Shown: in pieces, positions 45,637 to 54,512 of the stretch
Numbering within the stretch: the first letter of the stretch is position 1
How the letters are laid out: the number at the start of each line of letters is the position of its first letter
NCBI GenBank assembly: GCA_009780025.1
Contig: WRAV01000003.1
Location: 28,438 to 92,437 of the forward strand
Length of the DNA stretch: 64,000 bases
Reading direction: 5' to 3'
Source of the DNA: Oscillospiraceae bacterium
GTDB taxonomy: Bacteria; Bacillota; Clostridia; Oscillospirales; Ruminococcaceae
Notes under the pieces: generated by a model
The model's input: the letters and a program-made list of their open reading frames with translations, nothing else
What the model was told of the DNA's origin: nothing
Database searches by the model: none
Program-made: the position numbers and the translations under genes

Positions 45637-46937
45637 CGCCGGATCCTAACGTGGCTATACTTATCCTCATAGGCGGCCTCTTGTTTTTGGTAGTGCTACG
45701 CTTGCCGGTAGTTTTCGCCGTCGGCATTTCGACCACTGCGTGCTTGCTTTACCTCGGTTTTACTCCGGCCGCTGTAGTCCAGCAGACTATAAGGGGCATC
45801 TCATCTTTCAGCTTAATGGCTGTTCCGTTCTTTATTACAATGGGTGCACTACTGGCCGCCGGGGGAATAGGAGACAGACTTGTTGTCTTGGCCCACACCA
45901 TGGTCGGCTGGATGCGTGGGGGCCTTGCGCAGGTTAACGTAATAAGCTCGATAATTTTCTCTGGAATTTCCGGCTCTGCCGGCGCTGACGTCGCCTCTAT
46001 CGGCAGTGTGATAATTCCTCAAATGGTGAAGAACGGTTACAAAGACGATTTCAGCGGCGCTTTGTCCATGTCTACCGCTTTGATGGCGTTGGTCAAGCCG
46101 CCCGGCCACAACATGGTCATATACGCCTCCGCCGCTGGCGGGGTCTCGGTTGGCGCTCTGTTTCTTGCCGGCTATATACCTGTAGCTATTATGGCGGTAT
46201 CTTTTATAATCACTGTGTATTTTTTATCAGTTAAGCGGGGTTACCCCAAAGGTGAAAGATTCAACATTATGGTCCTACTAAGGGAAATGTTCAAGTCTTT
46301 CTGGGCCATGGCGGTTATACTTATTGTTGTTATAGGGGTGGTTGCGGGCATATTTACCGCCACCGAATCCGCCGCTATTGCCGTAATCTACTGCCTGTTT
46401 GTCGGAATATACGTCTACAAGGGTTTGCAGTGGCGGAGGGTCTGGGGAGTACTCACCGAGGCCGTTAACATGCTGTCCGTTATAATGATACTAATCGGTA
46501 TTTCCTCTGCGTTTGGCTTTGCCCTCACCTTCTTAAGGGTTCCTGCAATTGCTGCAGAGCTGGTTACCGCCTTTACTGATAATCCGATTGTTATTTTTCT
46601 GCTCATCAACGTACTCCTGATGCTTATAAGCAGTATTATGGACATGGCGCCTGTTATACTTATAACCACGCCTATCCTGCTGCCGCTGGCTATGGAAGCC
46701 GGTATGCATCCGGTCACGTTCGGAATAATGATTATACTCAACTGCGGTATCGGCCTGATCACCCCGCCTGTCGGCACAGTGTTGTTCATTTGTTCATCTG
46801 TCTCAAAAGTGCCCGCTGAAAGGCTGATTAAGGCAAACATACCCTTCTATCTCTGCCTACTAATACCGCTGATGCTCATTACCTATGTTCCCGCAATCAC
46901 TCTGACACTTCCCCGCATATTTGGTTTAGTTTCGTAA
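45633..46937 (+). CDS. dctM: TRAP transporter large permease DctM
   Basis: LLFLVVLRLPVVFAVGISTTACLL...SSIIFSGISGSAGADVASIGSVIIPQMVKNGYKDDFSGAL. Confidence 0.95.
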   Translation: MTPDPNVAILILIGGLLFLVVLRLPVVFAVGISTTACLLYLGFTPAAVVQQTIRGISSFSLMAVPFFITMGALLAAGGIGDRLVVLAHTMVGWMRGGLAQVNVISSIIFSGISGSAGADVASIGSVIIPQMVKNGYKDDFSGALSMSTALMALVKPPGHNMVIYASAAGGVSVGALFLAGYIPVAIMAVSFIITVYFLSVKRGYPKGERFNIMVLLREMFKSFWAMAVILIVVIGVVAGIFTATESAAIAVIYCLFVGIYVYKGLQWRRVWGVLTEAVNMLSVIMILIGISSAFGFALTFLRVPAIAAELVTAFTDNPIVIFLLINVLLMLISSIMDMAPVILITTPILLPLAMEAGMHPVTFGIMIILNCGIGLITPPVGTVLFICSSVSKVPAERLIKANIPFYLCLLIPLMLITYVPAITLTLPRIFGLVS

Positions 46938-46966
46938 CATAACTCACCACAAGGAGGCTTGGACTT

Positions 46967-47809
46967 ATGGACATAAGATACAGTGCAAACCATAGAGATG
47001 TTAAACGCTATACTACCCAGGAGCTCCGAGACGAATTTCTCGTCACCGGCCTGTATAAGCCGGACGAAGTAACCGCCGTTTATTCCCACGTGGACAGGAT
47101 GATAATCCTGGGCATCATGCCGGTAAAGGAAGCTGTCTCCATTGACAAGGGCATAAACGTAATGAGCAGCTTCGGCACGGAATTCTTCCTCGAGCGGCGT
47201 GAGGTCGGCTTCTTTAACCTCGGCGGCCCTGGGGTTTGCACGGTGGACGGTACGGACTACGCCATGGGTTTGCGCGACTGCATCTACATCACCAAGGGCT
47301 CAAAAACGGTGATGTTTAAGAGTGCGAGCCCGGACAATCCCGCTAAGTTCTATGGCATTTCCGCACCCGCCCATAAGGTCTGCGAGACCCGCCTGTTAAC
47401 TATTGAGCAAGCGGCGAAGAGCCCGGTAGGCAGTATCGAAACTAGTAATAAGCGTGTAATCAACCAGTTCATCCATCCCGCTGTACTCGAGACCTGCCAG
47501 CTGATGATGGGCATGACAATTATGGAGCCGGGCTGTATTTGGAATACAATGCCCGCCCACACTCACGGACGTCGTATGGAAATCTACACATACTTTGATA
47601 TTCCCGAGGGTCAAGGGGTGTTTCATTTTATGGGTCAGCCCCAGGAAACGCGCCACCTTACTATTCAAAATTACGACGCTGTCATCTCACCCAGCTGGAG
47701 CATCCACTCGGGCTGCGGAACCGCCAGCTATTCCTTCATATGGGCAATGGGCGGGGAAAACCAGACCTTTACGGATATGGACACTATACCCATGCCCGAG
47801 CTTAGATAA
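46967..47809 (+). CDS. kduI: 5-dehydro-4-deoxy-D-glucuronate isomerase
   Basis: MDIRYSANHRDVKRYTTQELRDEFLVTGLYKPDEVTAVYSHVDRMIILGIMPV...MPAHTHGRRMEIYTYFDIPEGQGVFHFMGQPQETRHL. Confidence 0.96.
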   Translation: MDIRYSANHRDVKRYTTQELRDEFLVTGLYKPDEVTAVYSHVDRMIILGIMPVKEAVSIDKGINVMSSFGTEFFLERREVGFFNLGGPGVCTVDGTDYAMGLRDCIYITKGSKTVMFKSASPDNPAKFYGISAPAHKVCETRLLTIEQAAKSPVGSIETSNKRVINQFIHPAVLETCQLMMGMTIMEPGCIWNTMPAHTHGRRMEIYTYFDIPEGQGVFHFMGQPQETRHLTIQNYDAVISPSWSIHSGCGTASYSFIWAMGGENQTFTDMDTIPMPELR

Positions 47810-47823
47810 GGGGGCATGCATGG

Positions 47824-49236
47824 ATGAAGCCATTTATGGACAAAGACTTCCTGCTCAGGGGTGACACGGCAAAGGTGCTCTACCACGACTATGCTTCACA
47901 AATGCCTATCATAGACTACCACTGCCACATCAACCCCGCCGAGATCATGGAAAACCGCCGCTTTGACAACATCACCCAAGCTTGGCTGGGTGGCGACCAC
48001 TACAAATGGCGACTAATGCGTGCGGTAGGGGTCGAGGAGCGCTACATAACCGGAGATGCCCCCGATCGCGAAAAGTTCCAGAAGTTTGCCGAAACGTTGC
48101 CGTTCTGCATAGGAAACCCAATACACCACTGGACACACCTCGAGCTACGTCGCTACTTTGGCTGCGACCTCGTTATTAACGGCGACACAGCGCAGCAAGT
48201 CTGGGAACTGACCGAAAAGAAGCTAAAAGATGACGCCCTATCCGTCCGGGGAATCATCGCCAGCTCTGGGGTGCAGGCTATAGGCACAACAGACGACCCG
48301 CTGGACGACCTGCGCTGGCACAAAGCCCTGCGGGACGACCCCAGCAACAAGGCCGTTGTGTCGCCAACTTTCCGGCCGGACAAGGCAATCAACATCGACA
48401 AGCCGGACTTTGCCGACTACATCGCAAAGCTTGGTGCGCTTACCGGCAAGGGCATAAAAACAGTGGACGATCTGAAGGCCGCGCTGCTACAACGCATCAA
48501 CTTCTTCAACGAGATGGGCTGCCGTGCCTCGGACCACGGCTTGGATTACGTTATCTTCCGCCCGGCGGACGAGAGGACCGTTGCGTCTATCTTCCGGAAG
48601 GGACTTGAGGGGGCACCCATCACAGAGGCAGAAGCAGAATCCTTCAAAACCGCCCTCATGCTCTTCTTCGGTCGAGAATTCGCGCGCTTGGGCTGGATTA
48701 TGCAGCTGCATTACGGGGCGTTGCGGGGCAACAATACGGCCATGCTGGGCCGCCTCGGGCCGGACACGGGCTACGATGCCATCAGTACGCGCGAGTGCAG
48801 CCAAGCTGTAGCGGGCTTCCTAAACGCACTGGAGGTGGACGGCAAGCTTCCCAAGACCATACTATACTCTCTTAGCCCGAACGACAGCGCCATGCTGACC
48901 ACCGTTATGGGCTGCTTCCAAGGGGCCGGAGCAATGGGTAAGATTCAGCACGGTTCGGCCTGGTGGTTTAACGATACAAAAATAGGCATGGAGCAGCAGA
49001 TGCTAAACCTCGCGAACACCGGCGTATTGGGCACGTTTATCGGAATGCTCACCGACTCAAGGTCATTCCTCTCCTACACCCGCCACGAGTACTTCAGGCG
49101 GATTCTCTGCAACCTGTTGGGAGATATGGTCGAGCGGGGCGAGCACCCGGCGGATATGAAAGTTCTCGGCGAAATGGCGAAGAATATCTCATACCGCAAT
49201 GTGGCGCGATATTTTGGCTATGAGGTCTTAGCGTAA
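47824..49236 (+). CDS. uxaC: Glucuronate isomerase
   Basis: MKPFMDKDFLLRGDTAKVLYHDYASQMPIIDYHCHINPAEIMENRRFDNITQAWLGGDHYKWRLMRAVGVEE. Confidence 0.97.
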   Translation: MKPFMDKDFLLRGDTAKVLYHDYASQMPIIDYHCHINPAEIMENRRFDNITQAWLGGDHYKWRLMRAVGVEERYITGDAPDREKFQKFAETLPFCIGNPIHHWTHLELRRYFGCDLVINGDTAQQVWELTEKKLKDDALSVRGIIASSGVQAIGTTDDPLDDLRWHKALRDDPSNKAVVSPTFRPDKAINIDKPDFADYIAKLGALTGKGIKTVDDLKAALLQRINFFNEMGCRASDHGLDYVIFRPADERTVASIFRKGLEGAPITEAEAESFKTALMLFFGREFARLGWIMQLHYGALRGNNTAMLGRLGPDTGYDAISTRECSQAVAGFLNALEVDGKLPKTILYSLSPNDSAMLTTVMGCFQGAGAMGKIQHGSAWWFNDTKIGMEQQMLNLANTGVLGTFIGMLTDSRSFLSYTRHEYFRRILCNLLGDMVERGEHPADMKVLGEMAKNISYRNVARYFGYEVLA

Positions 49237-49256
49237 TAATGGGGGAGGGCACGTAT

Positions 49257-49592
49257 ATGAACGTCAAGTACAGCGACGCCTTTGTGCAAACATCAAGCGA
49301 GAACATGACCAGGCGGATACTGGCGCACGGCGAAAACATGATGCTGGTGCACGTGACTTTCCACAAGAAGAGCGACGACCCGGGTTTGCACAGCCACCCC
49401 CACGAGCAAATCATCTACGTGGAAAAGGGCAGGCTTGAATTTATCCAAGAGGGTAAGGAGAGCAGCATAATCGGGGAAGGGGACTCGGTTTATGTCGAGC
49501 CGAGCGTAGTGCACGGCGTAAAAACGCTCGAGGACAACTGCATACTCCTGGACATCTTCACGCCACAGAGAGAGGACTTTTTGAAGTTATAG
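49257..49592 (+). CDS. Cupin-domain protein, KdgF-like
   Basis: HVTFHKKSDDPGLHSHPHEQIIYVEKGRLEFIQEGKESSIIGEGDSVYVEPSVVHGVKTLEDNCILLDIFTPQREDFL. Confidence 0.82.
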   Translation: MNVKYSDAFVQTSSENMTRRILAHGENMMLVHVTFHKKSDDPGLHSHPHEQIIYVEKGRLEFIQEGKESSIIGEGDSVYVEPSVVHGVKTLEDNCILLDIFTPQREDFLKL

Positions 49593-49653
49593 TTGACGAG
49601 CTTCAAAATTGCCCTAAGGGTTGGGAGGGTTTTGAGGTCAAGGAAGGTCTAAC

Positions 49654-49950
49654 GTTGTAGGGGATGCACTGGGCATCCCGGCGCTTCCCGTGAACCTGTC
49701 GTTGTAGGTGCGATTTTCAACCGCCCGGGGTTTACCTCATGCTTGTCCGCTGTAGCAGTACGGTACGCGCCCCTGCGCGTACCGATGTTTCCCCACAAAC
49801 CCGTGGTACTCCTGGGCGTCCTACCTTTCCCCACGAGCCCATCGTTGTAGGGGCTGGATTCTCCCGCCCATGGTTTACATCGGCCCCCATGCTTTACCCC
49901 AACCTGGCGCTGTAGGGTCGGGGTTCCATCCCTGACCGCCAGGGTCAAGT
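49654..49950. repeat. Tandem array of divergent G(T/C)TGTAGGGG-type units
   Basis: Unit starts near 49654, 49701, 49749, (49803 degenerate), 49844, 49909. Confidence 0.6.
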
Positions 49951-50051
49951 TTCAAGGTCAAGGGCCTAATATTAACTCAGCCTGCGGGCTGGGAATGCTG
50001 GGGAAGCTCGCTGGTGGCCATCGGCTAAAATTCAACCTACGGTGCGGATAT

Positions 50052-51032
50052 TTAACATAAAAGCTCAAGCAGCTCCCCAGGCGTCATGCCGTGTATGTAC
50101 TGCCCTATATCTAGGTTTTTAATGGCGCACTCTATATAGCCTCGCTCGTGGCGTACCCCGCGCAGGACTTCTTCAAGGCCGTGCTTGTCCAATATACCAA
50201 AGAAGTCGCCGTAAAAGCTCGCATCCTCGATAACTCCGGCGCTCACGTTTAACCTCACGTCCACCGAGCCGAATGGGTAACGGCCGCTGTTTTCCCAGTT
50301 GTACGGGGGCGATTTACCGAAGTTCCAGTCCCAGCGGGAATACTTCTCGTCCGCCAGTAGGCGGGTGGCGCTTATATCATCATTTGTGAGTTCATACTCG
50401 CGTATACCCTCCACACTCGTGTGGAAGTAGCCCGCAAGCCCATCAAAAAACTGCTCGGGAGACATAGAGTTCTTGAGGTGTGCGCTTACGTTAGTCACCC
50501 TACTACGCACCGATTTAATTCCCTTGCTCTCAATTTTTCCGGCTCTCGGTTTAAGCGAGCGGGCAAGATCGGTAAAGTCTGCGTCAAAAAGTATACACCC
50601 ATGGTGCATGATGCGTCCTTTTTTTTGTGCCTGCGCGTTGCCGCAAAACTTTTGGCCGTTTATAACAAGGTCGTTGCGGCCGCTGAACTGTGCGTTTACG
50701 CCCAAGGTTTTAAGGTACTCGCAGACCGGGGCTGTAAACGCCTCGTACCCTCCAAAACTGCCCCCGGTGCTCGCGTGGATTATGGTAAAGTTTATATTGC
50801 CCAAGTCATGGAAGACAGCGCCGCCGCCTGACTGCCTGCGAACAACCGCAATACCGCGCTCGCGGACATAGTCTGCATCAATTTCTTCTATCGCGTTTTG
50901 GTTGTTGCCTATAATAACAGCTTTAGAGTTGCGCCAGAGCATAATAAGATCAAGTGTGGTCGCGCTCAGCAGATACTCCTCCAGCGCCAGGTTAAATGCC
51001 GGCTCGTGGAATGGGTTTAGAATTAGATTCAT
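50052..51032 (-). CDS. lplA: Lipoate--protein ligase
   Basis: MNLILNPFHEPAFNLALEEYLLS...LMLWRNSKAVIIGNNQNAIEEIDADYVRERGIAVVRRQSGGGAVFHDLGNINFTII. Confidence 0.94.
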   Translation of the reverse strand: MNLILNPFHEPAFNLALEEYLLSATTLDLIMLWRNSKAVIIGNNQNAIEEIDADYVRERGIAVVRRQSGGGAVFHDLGNINFTIIHASTGGSFGGYEAFTAPVCEYLKTLGVNAQFSGRNDLVINGQKFCGNAQAQKKGRIMHHGCILFDADFTDLARSLKPRAGKIESKGIKSVRSRVTNVSAHLKNSMSPEQFFDGLAGYFHTSVEGIREYELTNDDISATRLLADEKYSRWDWNFGKSPPYNWENSGRYPFGSVDVRLNVSAGVIEDASFYGDFFGILDKHGLEEVLRGVRHERGYIECAIKNLDIGQYIHGMTPGELLELLC

Positions 51033-51124
51033 TTGACTCACCTCCGAGAAACAATCAAGCCCGCGACAAAAGGTCGTGGGCTTGGGGATTAATGCGTGTT
51101 TTTATTCGCTCAGCTTGCCGCAGT

Positions 51125-51246
51125 CGGCGCTATGCGCCGGAAAGCCCGTGTATACGCCATTTGCGGCGTTGCCGCCACACACTCTCCGAGTGTGTAAACT
51201 TGAAAAAGAAAGTGTTTTTTCAAGTTTAATAGCTATATAAGCGTCT
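51125..51246. repeat. Copy 2 of the duplicated multi-hairpin element (first copy 26820-26943)
   Basis: CGGCGCTATGCGCCGG-AAAGCCCGTGTATACG-...-AAACTTGAAAAA...TTTTTTCAAGTTT...GCTATATAAGCGTC. Confidence 0.75.
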
Positions 51247-51271
51247 AGTATTTGCTTTGCTGCCGGTGGTG

Positions 51272-52270
51272 CTACCGCGCCATTTCTCGAATAACCGAGT
51301 CGGTAAAGGCATCGGTGCCCAGGCTGCCGCCTAGGTCGCGGGTAACTTCACCCCGCTGGATGAGCGCCACAATAGCGGATTCAACTTTGTCGGCCGCGGC
51401 GGCTTCGCCCAGATGCCGCAGCATCATCGCGCCGGATAAAATCACCGCGGTGGGGTTAGCGATGCCTTTGCCGGCTATGTCCGGCGCGCCGCCATGGATC
51501 GCCTCGAAAACCGAGCAGCCCACGCCGATATTCGCCCCAGGTGCGATTCCGAGCCCGCCTACCAGCCCGGCACAAAGGTCGGAGACAATATCGCCGTAGA
51601 GATTGGGCAACACGAGCACATCGTAGTTTTCGGGCGTCTGCACCAACTTCATGCACATGGCGTCCACAATTACGTCCTCGAATTGGATGGCCGGGTACTC
51701 CTTCGCGACCTCGCCCACCACCTTCAGAAATAGACCATCGGTGCACTTCATAATATTGGCTTTATGAACCGCTGTCACTTTTTTGCGCCCGTTCTTGACC
51801 GCGTAGTCAAAGGCAAACCGCGCAATTCTTTCGCAGCCCTTACGGGTGATAATCTTGATGCTCTCGGCGGCGTCTTCGCCTACCATGTGCTCAATGCCGG
51901 CGTAGAGATCTTCGGTGTTTTCGCGCACAACTACAATGTCCACGTTCTCGTAGCGAGACATAATATTGGGGATAGTCTTAGCCGGGCGTAGGTTGGCGTA
52001 AAGATCAAACTTTTGCCGCAGCAAGACATTCACGCTACGAAAACCGCCGCCCTTGGGTGTGTTAACCGGCCCCTTGAGCGCGAGCTTGGTGCGCTCAATA
52101 GAGTGCATGGTTTCCTCAGGCATAGGGCTGCCGTGGATTGCTATCTGAGCCTCACCGGCCTGCTGGATGTCCCAATCAAACTTGACGCCGGTTGCCTCTA
52201 GTACCCTGCGGGCGGCGCCGGTGACTTCCGGGCCTATGCCATCGCCGGGAATTAATGTTACGTTATACAT
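51272..52270 (-). CDS. NAD-dependent isocitrate/isopropylmalate dehydrogenase family (IDH from context)
   Basis: VTLIPGDGIGPEVTGAARRVLEATGVKFDWD...NLRPAKTIPNIMSRYENVDIVVVRENTEDLYAGIEHMV. Confidence 0.9.
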   Translation of the reverse strand: MYNVTLIPGDGIGPEVTGAARRVLEATGVKFDWDIQQAGEAQIAIHGSPMPEETMHSIERTKLALKGPVNTPKGGGFRSVNVLLRQKFDLYANLRPAKTIPNIMSRYENVDIVVVRENTEDLYAGIEHMVGEDAAESIKIITRKGCERIARFAFDYAVKNGRKKVTAVHKANIMKCTDGLFLKVVGEVAKEYPAIQFEDVIVDAMCMKLVQTPENYDVLVLPNLYGDIVSDLCAGLVGGLGIAPGANIGVGCSVFEAIHGGAPDIAGKGIANPTAVILSGAMMLRHLGEAAAADKVESAIVALIQRGEVTRDLGGSLGTDAFTDSVIREMAR

Positions 52271-52411
52271 AGGTGTAGCCTCCTTGTAAGGGATGCGCCT
52301 CCGCGCGTCCCTTCGCTTTATTGCGATGTCCGTTTGTCTGGCTGAGCTGCGTGAGCGCGCAAACCCTGCAACACAGCGTGCGGAGTCCCGACCTGCCTTG
52401 CATCAGATAGC

Positions 52412-54340
52412 CTACCCGTTCGCCTTAATTTCAGCCAACAGCCCACCCGCCAGCAGCATCCCAGCATGGCGTGGTGAGAGCGCCGCATTTGTTGCAAACG
52501 ACACACCCTTGGTGAGATTACGTATGGTTATCGCTTTGCCGTCAACAGCGCCGCGGGTTTGCTGTGGCGCGTCCTCAATCAGCAGCTCGTCCTCCGGGTC
52601 GATTTTGTCGTAGTCAGCGGGGCTTACAAAGGTCAACGGCAGAATGCCATTGTTAATCAAATTGGCCTGGTGAATGCGAGCGAAGGACTTGACCAGCACT
52701 GCGCGCACACCCAGGTAAAGCGGCACAAGCGCCGCATGCTCCCGGCTGGAGCCCTGCCCGTAGTTTTCGCCGCCAACGATTATACCGCCACCCGCCGCCT
52801 TTGCCCTTGCCGGGAACTCCGGGTCGCAGGGGCTCAGGCAATATTCCGCCTGGTATGGAATATTCGAGCGGTAGGGCAGCAGCTTGGCCCCGGCGGGTGC
52901 TATGTGGTCGGTGGTGATGTTGTCTTCCAATTTTATAAGCACCTTCCCGGAAACAGTACCCGGCATCACCTTCCCAATCGGGAAGGGCTTGATGTTCGGC
53001 CCGCGCACAACTTCGACCTCACTGCCCTCCGGCGCCGGCGGTATAACCATGTTATCGTTTAGAGGGAAGCTTTCCGGCTCTTGCATTGCCGGTAGTTCAC
53101 CCAGCGTGCGCGGATCGGTCATCACGCCGGTTATGGCTGAGGCTGCCGCGACCTCCGGGCTGACCAGGTAGACCTGTGCCGAGGCCGTTCCGCTGCGTCC
53201 GGGGAAGTTTCGGTTAAAGGTACGCAAGCTGACAGCGTCGGTAGCAGGCGACTGCCCCATGCCTATACATGGCCCGCAAGCCGCCTCCAAAATTCGCGCG
53301 CCGGATGCCATGATTTTGGCCAGTGCGCCGTTTTGCGCCAGCATATCCAGCACCTGTCGAGAACCGGGGGCGACCACCAAACTGACGTGCTCTGCCACAG
53401 TTTTGCCATCTAGGATAGCGGCGGTTTTCATCATATCTGTAAAGGACGAGTTTGTACAGCTGCCAATGGCAACTTGGTCCACCTTGAGGCCGGGTATCTC
53501 GCGGACAGGCGCAACGTTATCCGGGCTGTGGGGCCTTGCGGCCAATGGCTCGAGCTCGCTAAGATTTATGGTGATGGTCTCTTCGTAATCGCCGTCATTT
53601 CCGCTGAGCAGCTCCTGCCAATCGCCCTCGCGGCCCTGAGCCTTTAGAAACTGGCGGGTCGTCTCATCGCTGGGGAAAATGGAGGTGGTTGCGCCCAGTT
53701 CCGCGCCCATATTGGTGATAGTCGCGCGTTCAGGCACACTGAGAGTGGCTACCCCCGGCCCCGCGTACTCAATAACTTTTCCCACCCCGCCTTTAACAGT
53801 CAGGCGGCGCAAAACTTCGAGAATCACGTCTTTAGCCGAGACCATAGAAGGCAGCTTGCCTTCCAGCCAGACGCGGCAGACCCCCGGCATCAACAGGTAG
53901 TAGGCCCCACCGCCCATGGCAACGGCCACGTCCAGTCCGCCCGCGCCTATAGCGCACATACCGATTCCGCCGCAGGTGGGGGTATGGCTGTCCGAGCCCA
54001 GCAGGGTCAGCCCCGGCTTACCAAAGCGCTCCAGGTGTACTTGGTGACAAATACCGTTGCCCGGCCGGGAAAAATATACGCCATGTTTCTTTGTTACCGT
54101 CTGGATGTACTTGTGGTCGTCGGCGTTTTCAAAGCCGGTTTGCAGGGTGTTGTGGTCGATATACGCCACCGACAGCTTGGTCTTAACCCGGGGTATGCCC
54201 ATCGCCTCAAACTGCAAATAAGCCATGGTTCCGGTGGAATCTTGTGTTAAGGTTTGGTCAATGCGGATAGCAATTTCACTGCCGGGGGTCATCTCTCCGG
54301 AAATCAAATGCTCCGCGATAATCTGTTTAAATATGCTCAT
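52412..54340 (-). CDS. Aconitate hydratase
   Basis: MSIFKQIIAEHLISGEMTPGSEIAIRIDQTLTQDSTGTMAYLQFEAMGI...GIGMCAIGAGGLDVAVAMGG...GSCTNSSFTDMM...YGQGSSREHAAL. Confidence 0.95.
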   Translation of the reverse strand: MSIFKQIIAEHLISGEMTPGSEIAIRIDQTLTQDSTGTMAYLQFEAMGIPRVKTKLSVAYIDHNTLQTGFENADDHKYIQTVTKKHGVYFSRPGNGICHQVHLERFGKPGLTLLGSDSHTPTCGGIGMCAIGAGGLDVAVAMGGGAYYLLMPGVCRVWLEGKLPSMVSAKDVILEVLRRLTVKGGVGKVIEYAGPGVATLSVPERATITNMGAELGATTSIFPSDETTRQFLKAQGREGDWQELLSGNDGDYEETITINLSELEPLAARPHSPDNVAPVREIPGLKVDQVAIGSCTNSSFTDMMKTAAILDGKTVAEHVSLVVAPGSRQVLDMLAQNGALAKIMASGARILEAACGPCIGMGQSPATDAVSLRTFNRNFPGRSGTASAQVYLVSPEVAAASAITGVMTDPRTLGELPAMQEPESFPLNDNMVIPPAPEGSEVEVVRGPNIKPFPIGKVMPGTVSGKVLIKLEDNITTDHIAPAGAKLLPYRSNIPYQAEYCLSPCDPEFPARAKAAGGGIIVGGENYGQGSSREHAALVPLYLGVRAVLVKSFARIHQANLINNGILPLTFVSPADYDKIDPEDELLIEDAPQQTRGAVDGKAITIRNLTKGVSFATNAALSPRHAGMLLAGGLLAEIKANG

Positions 54341-54405
54341 GGATAAGGTTCCTCCTTGGTGGTTGTTGGGCGCCGCGCCCCACTTGGTCAGGGGCTGTCG
54401 GCCTG

Positions 54406-54492
54406 TGTAGGGGCGCATCGCGCGCCCTCTTATCACCACAGCGGCCCCGTAGTTGCGCGCATCCCCCGAACGACCGGGCGCTCGTCCCTATA
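54406..54492. repeat. GTAGGGG-family intergenic repeat
   Basis: GTAGGGGCGCATCGCGCGCCC ... GACCGGGCGCTCGTCCCTA. Confidence 0.55.
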
Positions 54493-54512
54493 TGGTGTGC
54501 CATGCACCTTTG

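Noticed and set aside
49654-49950. Possible CRISPR array
   Set aside because: Units are only loosely similar, contain internal palindromes, spacing varies 41-65 bp, no constant repeat/variable spacer pattern and no cas genes in the window.
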